From positions 1-57,897 of the forward strand of contig JAAFJU010000015.1 in the NCBI GenBank assembly GCA_013298165.1: a stretch of 57,897 nucleotides of DNA. Reading direction: 5' to 3'. Positions 35,106 through 43,689 of the stretch are shown here, in pieces (positions within the stretch are counted from its first letter, which is position 1; each line of letters starts with the position of its first letter). The position numbers were made by a program, and so were the translations under genes. Source of the DNA: Synechococcales cyanobacterium bin31.maxbin.ball.101 (GTDB taxonomy: Bacteria > Cyanobacteriota > Cyanobacteriia > Leptolyngbyales > Leptolyngbyaceae). The notes below the pieces were generated by a model that ran no database searches, had not been told where the DNA came from, and worked only from the letters and a program-made list of their open reading frames with translations.

Positions 35106-37286
35106 ATGGTATTCTCAACGGTCTCAGAGCGCCCTCTCTCTACTAGTCTCGGCGGAAACCCAGTTGATGTCGCCAGTCTCACTACATCGTTGCAATCTGA
35201 ATTCATAGCCAATTCTGCGAGTCCGCTATCTGTCTCGTCCGGTGTTAGAGTGACCACCACGGATTTTATTGGAGACTCCTTACGGACAGCGCATAATATC
35301 GGCGATATCAATGCCTCAATGTATCGGTATTCCGATCGGGTCAGCACGATCGATCCCCAAGATTTTTATCGCTTTCAACTCAACACAGCGGGCAGCATTA
35401 GCATTGGTTTAACTGGATTGAGTGCGGATGCTGATCTTTATTTGCTCGATAGTAATGGTCTCACCACAGCTCTATCCATTGGTTCTGGAAGCCGAAATGA
35501 ATCGATTGATCGATTCCTCTCAGCAGGCGTCTATTACGTGAATATTCGATCGTTTTTGGGTTCACAAAATACAGCTTACAGCCTGAGCATCAATGCGGGT
35601 GGTACTGCTATAGAACCGGGAGAAACGATCGCCACCGCTCGAAATTTAGGAAATCTTAGCCGAGATTCTTGGACCGTTGAAGACTCCGTTGGACGATCGG
35701 ATTTAAATGATTATTACCGCTTTGATCTCAGTGAAAATAGTAACTTTCACTTGAGCTTGACGGGTTTGAGCAATGACGTTGATGTGGCTTTGTACGATCG
35801 AGCAGGTCGATTTGTTGCAAGTTCCTTGAATGCAGGGAGCCGATCGGAAGCGATCGATCGGTATTTGGAAGCGGGGTCCTACTCGGTTCGGGTGTATTCA
35901 TGGCTGGGGAGTAGCAGTAACTATACGATTCGAGCTTACAGTGATACGCCGTCCTACTCTGGAACTCGGACCCTCACAGGAACACTGGGAGCCGATAGTT
36001 TTGACGTGATTGGCAACTTTACTCGCACCATTATTTCGGGGAATGGGAATGTAGATTTTGGTCTGGAACGGTTTGATACCTTGGACCTCTCCAGTTTAAG
36101 TTCAACAAGCGTAAGATTCAATCTTGCCAACACAACAGGCAGCGGTGTTTTTTATGATCCGGGGAATGGCACTCGGGTGTTTGATTCCATTCTCTTGAGT
36201 GATGGTCGTCAGGTTTTATTTGAAGGGATCGATCGGATTCACTTTAGCGATCGGTGTATTGATCTAGCTATCACTCCCAATGACCCGCGCTTCGCTCAGC
36301 AGTGGAATCTCGGTATGATGAATGTCCAGAATGCATGGCGTTTTACAACCGGGTCAAATCAAGTCTTAATCGGTGTAGAAGATACCGGACTGGCATTGAG
36401 TTCTAACGGTACGATTGCGGAGGATCTGCGCTGGTCTTGGTTTGATATCGGCAATGATTATGATGACGATTTTGGTGATCTAGCCGCCTCCCATGGAACA
36501 TTTGTCCAGAGTGTGATTGCGTCGATTAGTAATAATGGAACGGGCATGAGTGGCATTAACTGGAATTCTGAAACCTATGTCATGGACGTATTGGGTGATG
36601 ATATCGGAGACTACTCATTGGCGCAGGCGACCCGGGTGATGGCGGACTATGCCACCCAGCGTGGACAGCGATTGGTGATCAATATGAGCCTTGGAACGAG
36701 TGGATTCAATCAAACGGGTCTGAATCCTGAGTTTGAAGCCGTGGTTGCCGCTAATCCGAATGTATTATTTGTCATTGCGGCGGGAAATAACGGGGCGATC
36801 GGAAGGGAAGGGTTAGCCTATCCCGCGACTTTGGCCCGATCGTATCGCAATGTCATGGCGATCGGCGCATCCTGGGGACGATCGGATGCCTATGGTGCGA
36901 CGAGAACGCCAGGGACCCGCATTGAGTATCCAGCGGACCGTTATCCTGGTCGTCCCTGGGGATCCCAGTATGGTGATGGCTTAACGCTGATGGGTCCCTC
37001 TGAGGTCGTTGCGCGGGAAGCAGAGCGATCCGATCGGGGCAATGTGGAATTCAGCTACACCACGACATTTGATGGGACGTCGGCTGCGGCACCGAATGTG
37101 ACGGGCGTGGCCTCTCTGGTCTGGAGTGCGAACGCTAATTTGTCAGCGACGCAGGTGAGAGAGATTATGTCTCAGACCGCGACTGACCTAGGTGCTGCGG
37201 GTTACGATCGCTACTACGGGAACGGTTTCGTCAATGCGGATGCGGCAGTACGACGGGCGATCGCGATCGGAGCTGGGTATGCCTAA
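35106..37286 (+). CDS. S8 subtilisin-like protease with N-terminal PPC domains
   Basis: A 726-residue protein. Two PPC (pre-peptidase C-terminal) beta-sandwich domains come first ('DPQDFYRFQLNTAGSISIGL', 'LNDYYRFDLSENSNFHLSL'), then a short RTX-like linker ('LTGTLGADSFDVIGNF'), then the protease. The catalytic triad is D426 (VEDTG), H463 (SHGTF) and S659 (GTSAAAP), with the oxyanion Asn in 'IAAGNNG'. No signal peptide is visible, so export, if any, would use another route. Usually PPC follows the protease; here the order is reversed. It may process the adhesins encoded downstream (inference). Confidence 0.9.
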   Translation: MVFSTVSERPLSTSLGGNPVDVASLTTSLQSEFIANSASPLSVSSGVRVTTTDFIGDSLRTAHNIGDINASMYRYSDRVSTIDPQDFYRFQLNTAGSISIGLTGLSADADLYLLDSNGLTTALSIGSGSRNESIDRFLSAGVYYVNIRSFLGSQNTAYSLSINAGGTAIEPGETIATARNLGNLSRDSWTVEDSVGRSDLNDYYRFDLSENSNFHLSLTGLSNDVDVALYDRAGRFVASSLNAGSRSEAIDRYLEAGSYSVRVYSWLGSSSNYTIRAYSDTPSYSGTRTLTGTLGADSFDVIGNFTRTIISGNGNVDFGLERFDTLDLSSLSSTSVRFNLANTTGSGVFYDPGNGTRVFDSILLSDGRQVLFEGIDRIHFSDRCIDLAITPNDPRFAQQWNLGMMNVQNAWRFTTGSNQVLIGVEDTGLALSSNGTIAEDLRWSWFDIGNDYDDDFGDLAASHGTFVQSVIASISNNGTGMSGINWNSETYVMDVLGDDIGDYSLAQATRVMADYATQRGQRLVINMSLGTSGFNQTGLNPEFEAVVAANPNVLFVIAAGNNGAIGREGLAYPATLARSYRNVMAIGASWGRSDAYGATRTPGTRIEYPADRYPGRPWGSQYGDGLTLMGPSEVVAREAERSDRGNVEFSYTTTFDGTSAAAPNVTGVASLVWSANANLSATQVREIMSQTATDLGAAGYDRYYGNGFVNADAAVRRAIAIGAGYA

Positions 37287-37397
37287 TCCCAAATAAACTC
37301 GAAGGTTTGGACGATTACGCATGATTTTGCCTGCGCGATCGTCCTATACTTTCAATCAAGTCAGTGTGTTCTCCTAGTTTTACGAATCATAGAAGTT

Positions 37398-40300
37398 ATG
37401 TTGCATTCCCAGTTTCAATCTTCTTATATTTCTACGATCGCACTGATATTTGGTTTAACGATCGCTTCTCCTGTCAATGCTGAAATCATTCCTGATCGGA
37501 CCCTACCTAATAATTCGATTACCGTCCCAAACTGCACAGTCTGCACGATCGAAGGCGGAACAACCCGAGGAAGCAATCTTTTTCACAGTTTCGATCGGTT
37601 TTCAGTTCCCACGCTGGGCAGCGCTTACTTCAATAATGCTCCTCAGATTCAAACCATTTTCACCCGCGTAACAGGCAACCAAATCTCGACCATTGACGGG
37701 TTGCTTCGGACGAATGGCAATGCCAGTTTGTTTTTAATGAATCCGAACGGAATTGTATTTGGACCCAATGCGAGTTTGAATTTGGGTGGATCGTTTGTTG
37801 GAACTACTGCAAATGCGATCGGGTTTGGCCGGAGCGAAACCTTTAGTGCATCTAATCCCGATGTCCCGCCACTGTTGACGATCAACCCTTCAGCATTGAT
37901 TTTTAATCCAGGGAATCAGGGACGTATTGTCAACCGATCGGTCACACCGTTAGGAATGACTGCACCGGATGGGATTGAACTATATGGATTACAAGTCAAG
38001 CCTGGGAAAGGGTTTGCTTTAATCGGCGGAGATGTCGGGATACTGGGTGGGGGCATCAATGCACCGGGTGGACGAGTGGAATTGGGTGGAATTGTTGCAC
38101 CGGGGACGATCGGCGTGAGTCGAGAACCCGATGGATTTCAATTCCAATTTCCCGCTGGCGTCGATCGGGCAGATGTTGTATTGAATGATGAAGCGCTGAT
38201 TAATGTGGCATCAGCAGGCGGTGGAATCGTCTCGATCAACGCCCGAAACGTCGAAATCACAGAGAAGAGTTCCCTTCGCGGGGGTCTTGAAACAGGGGCG
38301 ATCGCCGATCGTCCAGCCGGAGACTTGAGGATTAATGCAACTGGAGTACTCAGAATGAGTCAATTGGGTGCCATTAAAAGTATCTTAAATGCTGGCACCG
38401 TTGGCACTGGGGGCAATATTATCGTTCAAGCAGATTCTCTGGCTGTGACCAGTGGTGGACAAATTGCCAATGTCACGGCCTTGAGTCAAGGCAAGACCGG
38501 AAATATCTCCATCAATGTGGTGAATACAGCAAGCTTTGACGGTACAGATCCAACTGAAGCGCTGGGTTCAGGAATTACCAGTAGTGCGGCGTTCTCCCTG
38601 AGTGATTCAGGAAAAATCAATATCAGCGCAGGTTCACTCTTTGTAACAGGGGGAGCTAATTTTTCGTCATCTTCGATCATTACACAGGGTAGTGCAGGTG
38701 ACATTACGATGAATGTTCGCGATCGAACGGTTTTTGATGGTGTCAGTAATTCAGGGACCTTACGCAGTGGCACAACGAGTCAAAATCTTTTTGGACTTCT
38801 TGGCAATAGTGGAAAAATTCGGATCAATACTGGATCACTCTCTGTACTCAATGGCGCACAGTTAAATACTAGTAAAAGCTACCTCACAGGAGATTCAGGA
38901 GACATTGAGATCAATGCCCGTGATTCAGTCCTGGTTAGTGGAACGAGTCAATCAGGATTGCCAAGCTTCATTACCACTAATTTAGGTGAGTTGACAGTCG
39001 GAAAAGCGGGAAATATTGATATCAAAACGGGATCGATCGCAGTGACTAATGGTGCAATTATCAACTTGCAAACATCAGGATTAGGAAACAGTGGAAACTT
39101 GACGATCGATGCTCGGGGTCAGGTTTTGTTTGAGAGTAGTGGGGATGATCCAAATCGAAGAACGTTTATCTCAACTTCAGCGGTCGAAGGGGCGATCGGG
39201 AATAGCGGAAATATTATTATTAGCGGAGATTCTTTACTAATTAAAAATGGTGCAGCCCTTGGTTCAATTAATTCTGCAAGTGGAAACGGCGGTAATATAA
39301 CACTCAATATTTTTGCGTCGGCTGTTATTGATGGAAAAGGAAGCAGCATTACTAGTAGCGTATTTGGCACAAAAAATAATATTAAATCAGGAAATATCAA
39401 CATCTTCGCAAAGTCTCTTCAGCTTAAAAATGAAGGAATATTGCTCTCCAGCGGCTTCTTTGGAGGAAGTTCAGGAAACATTACAATAAATGCACAAGAT
39501 ACGGTTGAATTATCCAGTGGTGCTGGACTTTCGACGCTTATATTTGGACAAGGACGAGCAGGGAAAGTCGATATTCGAGCAGGAAACGGGATTGCTCTGA
39601 ACAATACTTCAATCTCTGCTGGATCGTTCTCCCTAGAAGATGCTTTAATTTTTCTAAGGATGAATGGATACCCTTTAAAAGACATTCCGGCTATATTTTT
39701 CCAATCCGGTCAAGGAAGTGCCAATGATATTGAAATTACAGCTCCTTCTTTGCGTCTAGATAACAGCCAAATTTCCACAACGACAACCTCTGGAAATGGC
39801 GGCAATATTCAGTTGCAGCTCGATAAATTATTAGTTCTTCGTCGAGAGAGTAGCATTTCAACGTCTGCTGGTCTCTCGCTGAAAGGTGCTGAGCAAGGGG
39901 GGAATGGCGGTAATATCAATATTAGAATTCCTGACGGGTTTGTCGTGGCGGTTGCGTCTGAAAATAGTGATATTTTTGCCAATGCGTTTAGTGGGAGTGG
40001 TGGCAGAGTGAATGTGACCACGCAAGGACTCTATGGCATTCAATTCCGTCCTCGTCTCACCCCTCTGAGCGATATTACTGCCAGTTCTGAATTGGGGGTG
40101 AGTGGCGTCGTAACCCTGAATTCACTGGGTCTGGACCCCAGTAATAGCTTAGTCCAACTCCCCGTGGGACTCATCGATCCATCCAACAAAATCGATCGGC
40201 AATGTTCAGCAAGAAGCTCACAACGATCGAGCAGTTTTACCATTACGGGAACAGGCGGCATTCCAGCCAGTCCGATCGAAACGCTTCAGCAGCAGAATGC

Positions 40301-40523
40301 CTTACTGGACTTGATTCCATTACCACAAGAAGAGCAGGCCACAGCACAACCTACTCAATCCCCGATAACGATGTCATCGCATCCTTCCCTCGAAGAAGCC
40401 CAAGGCTGGAACATTGACGATACTGGAGGCATTTGGTTAGTTGCCAGTCACCGATCGCAGCGAAGCCCACTTAATTCTCTGGATTGTCCAGGCAATGCTG
40501 TAACGCTAGGAGGTCAATCATGA
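37398..40523 (+). CDS. TPS-type filamentous haemagglutinin-like adhesin 1
   Basis: A 1041-residue secreted beta-helix protein. Signal peptide 'STIALIFGLTIASPVNA', then the two-partner-secretion domain with 'SLFLMNPNGIVFGPNASL' (the NPNG motif) and 'GGSFVGTTANAIGFG'. The long middle repeats 'GNSGNI'- and 'INARD'-like turns every 60-70 residues, typical of a right-handed beta-helix. It ends with a Cys-containing segment 'NKIDRQCSARSSQRSSSFTI' and 'GTGGIPASPIETL', as in many cyanobacterial haemagglutinins. An outer-membrane TpsB (FhaC-like) pore should export it; none is in the window. The stop overlaps the start of adhesin 2 (ATGA). Confidence 0.9.
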   Translation: MLHSQFQSSYISTIALIFGLTIASPVNAEIIPDRTLPNNSITVPNCTVCTIEGGTTRGSNLFHSFDRFSVPTLGSAYFNNAPQIQTIFTRVTGNQISTIDGLLRTNGNASLFLMNPNGIVFGPNASLNLGGSFVGTTANAIGFGRSETFSASNPDVPPLLTINPSALIFNPGNQGRIVNRSVTPLGMTAPDGIELYGLQVKPGKGFALIGGDVGILGGGINAPGGRVELGGIVAPGTIGVSREPDGFQFQFPAGVDRADVVLNDEALINVASAGGGIVSINARNVEITEKSSLRGGLETGAIADRPAGDLRINATGVLRMSQLGAIKSILNAGTVGTGGNIIVQADSLAVTSGGQIANVTALSQGKTGNISINVVNTASFDGTDPTEALGSGITSSAAFSLSDSGKINISAGSLFVTGGANFSSSSIITQGSAGDITMNVRDRTVFDGVSNSGTLRSGTTSQNLFGLLGNSGKIRINTGSLSVLNGAQLNTSKSYLTGDSGDIEINARDSVLVSGTSQSGLPSFITTNLGELTVGKAGNIDIKTGSIAVTNGAIINLQTSGLGNSGNLTIDARGQVLFESSGDDPNRRTFISTSAVEGAIGNSGNIIISGDSLLIKNGAALGSINSASGNGGNITLNIFASAVIDGKGSSITSSVFGTKNNIKSGNINIFAKSLQLKNEGILLSSGFFGGSSGNITINAQDTVELSSGAGLSTLIFGQGRAGKVDIRAGNGIALNNTSISAGSFSLEDALIFLRMNGYPLKDIPAIFFQSGQGSANDIEITAPSLRLDNSQISTTTTSGNGGNIQLQLDKLLVLRRESSISTSAGLSLKGAEQGGNGGNINIRIPDGFVVAVASENSDIFANAFSGSGGRVNVTTQGLYGIQFRPRLTPLSDITASSELGVSGVVTLNSLGLDPSNSLVQLPVGLIDPSNKIDRQCSARSSQRSSSFTITGTGGIPASPIETLQQQNALLDLIPLPQEEQATAQPTQSPITMSSHPSLEEAQGWNIDDTGGIWLVASHRSQRSPLNSLDCPGNAVTLGGQS

Positions 40524-43500
40524 GGGGTTTTGACTTGCTATGCTGGACTCTATTTGTGGGATTATTTCAAACAATTAATTCAGACTATTCAGCAAACGCT
40601 CAAATTATTCCCGATCGGACCTTGCCTGTTAATTCCACTGTAGTAGCGGGCTGTACGACTTGCACGATCGATGGGGGCACCACAAGAGGAAGCAATCTTT
40701 TTCATAGCTTCAGCAGTTTTTCGGTTCCCACGCTGGGTAGCGCTTACTTCAATAACGCACCCCAGATTCAAACCATTTTCACCCGCGTAACAGGCAACCA
40801 AATCTCAAATATTGACGGGTTACTTCGGACGAATGGCAATGCAAGCTTGTTTTTAATGAATCCGAATGGAATTGTATTTGGACCCAATGCGAGTTTGAAT
40901 TTAGGTGGATCGTTTGTGGGGACGACTGCAAATGCGATCGGGTTTGGGAAAGAGATCTTTAGTGCTTCTGATCCTGATGCCCTGCCGCTGTTGACGATCG
41001 ACCCTTCGGCGTTGATTTTTAATGCGGGGAATGTGGGACGAATTATCAACCGATCGGTCACGCCTTTAGTCAATGTCCCAGATGCGATCGATCTGTATGG
41101 TTTGCAGGTTGGTATTGGGAAAAGTATTGGGCTGATTGGTGGTGATGTGTTGCTAGAAGGTGGTGGCATCAGTTCGCCCGGTGGACGAATTGAACTCGGT
41201 GGTTTATCAGCACCAGGGACGATCGGACTGATACTTCAAAACAATGATTTGCAACTGCAATTTCCCTCAGAAGTTCTGAAATCAAATGTTTTACTAACAA
41301 ATGAAGCTCGGGTCAGCGTGCCATTTACGGGGGGTGGTTCAGTTGCTATCAATGCTCGAAATCTGGAGATGTCCGGCGGCAGCACCATTCGCGGGGGGCT
41401 TGAACTTGGACTAATATCCGATCGTCCGGCAGGAGATATCGTTATAAATGCCGCTGAAAATATTCGCTTAACTGGAAGCAGTACCGAGATTAATAATAAT
41501 ATTCGTCCAGGCAGTGTAGGGAATGCTGGCACGATCGTCCTAAATACTGGTTCTCTATTCGTTAGCGGCAAGGCTGTTTTGCGAAGCGTTACATTTGGGA
41601 AAGGGAACTCTGGAACGATCGAAATTAATGCACGAGATTCGATCGTATTTGACAGCAGCTATCTATTGATGGGTGTGCTTTTAGAAGGAGTTGGAAATGG
41701 TGGGACAGCGAAGATTAATACTGGTTCACTTTTACTGAGAAACGGTTCAGGCTTTGATATAGGGAGTCAAGGACAAGGTAATGGTGGAAATATTAGCGTT
41801 AGGGCAACGGGTGCTGTAGAACTAAGTGGGACAGAGAAGAGTAGAAGTTATATGCTTTCTGGAATTGATGAGAAGGGTATCGGAACTGGAGGTGATATTA
41901 GCATTACTGCCGAATCTCTATCGCTTAGAAATGGGCTATTGCAATCTAGCGTCTTTGGATCTGAAAATAATCAAATAAGAGGCCAAGGTAATGCAGGAAA
42001 CATTGTATTGAATATTCGCGACAAGGTTTCGATCGATGGCTTTGGTACTGGAATAACAAGTTCGCTTGGATTTACTGCCATAGGTAATGCTGGGAAAATA
42101 ACGCTCAATGCTAGATCATTAGCAATCAGTAATAGAGGTAGAATCACTAGCAATTCCTTTGGAATCGGAAATGCTGGTGATATTAATATTCGAGTTGACA
42201 ATGATATTGTACTATCCAGTAGTGCCATAGGAAGTAATGTACTTACCCCAACTGGTTTAGAAACTGCGATCGGGAATAGTGGTGAAATTCAGATTCGATC
42301 GCAATCCTTAATCCTTAATGAAGCAAGCTTTATTGATGCCTCAATTAGTGGACAAGGCAATGCTGGAAATCTAGAAATTAATGTTAATATACTACAACTC
42401 AATAATTCATCTATTGGAACAAATCCAACGAAGGGAGGAAATGGTGGATCAATAAAAATTAATGCCCGTGACAATGTTAATATCCAAGGAAAAGGAGCTT
42501 CCATATCAGCTTCTTTATTTTCTGGCAATGGTCGTGGTGGTGATATTCTCATTAACACTCAAGATCTTTCACTCATTGATTCTTTAGGGATTAGTTCCTA
42601 TGCCCAGGGAAACGGTAACTCAGGTGATATCAAATTGAATATTGGTAGTCGATTACTAATCAATAATAGTCTAATACTGAGTATTGCAGTTCCCAAACTC
42701 CAAGCTGATAGCAACGGTAATGGGGGTGACATTAATATCATCACTGGGTCTTTTTTGTTGATCGATGGTGGGCAGTTAAGTTCCTCAACTTATGGAAAAG
42801 GAAAAGCAGGAAATATTAACATTGATGCAAGAGAATTTATTCTACTAGCTGGAAACAACCCTAGTTCTATTTCTGTCGAGTCAGGCTCAACTGGGTTGAC
42901 GGGAAATCTTACGATTACTTCACCACGTCTCACAATTATTGATAAAAGTACTATTAGTGGTAATTCCAGAGCAGTAAATGGCGGAAATATTAAATTGAAT
43001 TTAGATGCCGTATTACTGTTACGTCGTGGTGGAAATATCACAACCAATGCAGGGACGGCAGAAGCTGGGGGAAATGGAGGAAATATCACCATCAACACAC
43101 CCAATGGATTTATAGCTTCTGTCCTTTCCGAAAATAGTGATATCTCAGCCAATGCGTACAGTGGTAATGGTGGTAAGGTCACGATCGCAGCCCAAGGTAT
43201 CTATGGAATTCAATTTCAATCTCAACTAACACCATTCAGTGATATCACGGCCAGTTCGACTTTAGGTGTGAATGGAGTCGTGAATTTAGCAACCCCAGAT
43301 GTTGATCCGAGTCGAGGACTATCGCAACTCCCCGTGAGCCTCGTAGATCCTGCTAACAAAATCGATCGGCAATGTTCAGCAAAATCCTCACAACGATCGA
43401 GCAGTTTTACCATCACCGGAACAGGTGGCATTCCAGCCAGTCCGATCGAAACGCTTCAACAACAAAGCAGTCTGATGGAACTCGTCCCGCTGCCCAGTAA

Positions 43501-43687
43501 CGAACCCGACAGCGATCGCCAAGCTCAAGCGCTGCCGACCTCTAATCAAACCCCATTGATAGAGGCCCAGGCGTTGCGAAGGGATTCGCGGGGGGAACTG
43601 TGGCTGGTGGCAAATGCTGAAGGTCAACCAACCAGACCGATCGCACCACCAAACTGTTCTACAATGGCACTTCAGGGGAGTCACTAA
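40520..43687 (+). CDS. TPS-type filamentous haemagglutinin-like adhesin 2
   Basis: A 1055-residue paralogue of adhesin 1, starting at the ATG at 40520 (MRGFDLLCW). The signal sequence 'FVGLFQTINSDYSANAQ' is less regular. The TPS domain (NPNG at about residues 110-120) is nearly the same as in adhesin 1, even in nucleotides, and so is the end 'NKIDRQCSAKSSQRSSSFTI'. The middle differs and has its own 'GNAGNI', 'GNGGNI' repeats. The two genes are probably a tandem duplication later kept alike at both ends. The CHAT protein begins 2 bp after the stop. Confidence 0.9.
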   Translation: MRGFDLLCWTLFVGLFQTINSDYSANAQIIPDRTLPVNSTVVAGCTTCTIDGGTTRGSNLFHSFSSFSVPTLGSAYFNNAPQIQTIFTRVTGNQISNIDGLLRTNGNASLFLMNPNGIVFGPNASLNLGGSFVGTTANAIGFGKEIFSASDPDALPLLTIDPSALIFNAGNVGRIINRSVTPLVNVPDAIDLYGLQVGIGKSIGLIGGDVLLEGGGISSPGGRIELGGLSAPGTIGLILQNNDLQLQFPSEVLKSNVLLTNEARVSVPFTGGGSVAINARNLEMSGGSTIRGGLELGLISDRPAGDIVINAAENIRLTGSSTEINNNIRPGSVGNAGTIVLNTGSLFVSGKAVLRSVTFGKGNSGTIEINARDSIVFDSSYLLMGVLLEGVGNGGTAKINTGSLLLRNGSGFDIGSQGQGNGGNISVRATGAVELSGTEKSRSYMLSGIDEKGIGTGGDISITAESLSLRNGLLQSSVFGSENNQIRGQGNAGNIVLNIRDKVSIDGFGTGITSSLGFTAIGNAGKITLNARSLAISNRGRITSNSFGIGNAGDINIRVDNDIVLSSSAIGSNVLTPTGLETAIGNSGEIQIRSQSLILNEASFIDASISGQGNAGNLEINVNILQLNNSSIGTNPTKGGNGGSIKINARDNVNIQGKGASISASLFSGNGRGGDILINTQDLSLIDSLGISSYAQGNGNSGDIKLNIGSRLLINNSLILSIAVPKLQADSNGNGGDINIITGSFLLIDGGQLSSSTYGKGKAGNINIDAREFILLAGNNPSSISVESGSTGLTGNLTITSPRLTIIDKSTISGNSRAVNGGNIKLNLDAVLLLRRGGNITTNAGTAEAGGNGGNITINTPNGFIASVLSENSDISANAYSGNGGKVTIAAQGIYGIQFQSQLTPFSDITASSTLGVNGVVNLATPDVDPSRGLSQLPVSLVDPANKIDRQCSAKSSQRSSSFTITGTGGIPASPIETLQQQSSLMELVPLPSNEPDSDRQAQALPTSNQTPLIEAQALRRDSRGELWLVANAEGQPTRPIAPPNCSTMALQGSH

Positions 43688-43689
43688 TC

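Noticed and set aside
37649-43182. Series of regularly spaced Pro-rich reverse frames through the adhesin genes
   Set aside because: They mirror the periodic GNxGNI repeats of the plus-strand proteins and have no independent support.
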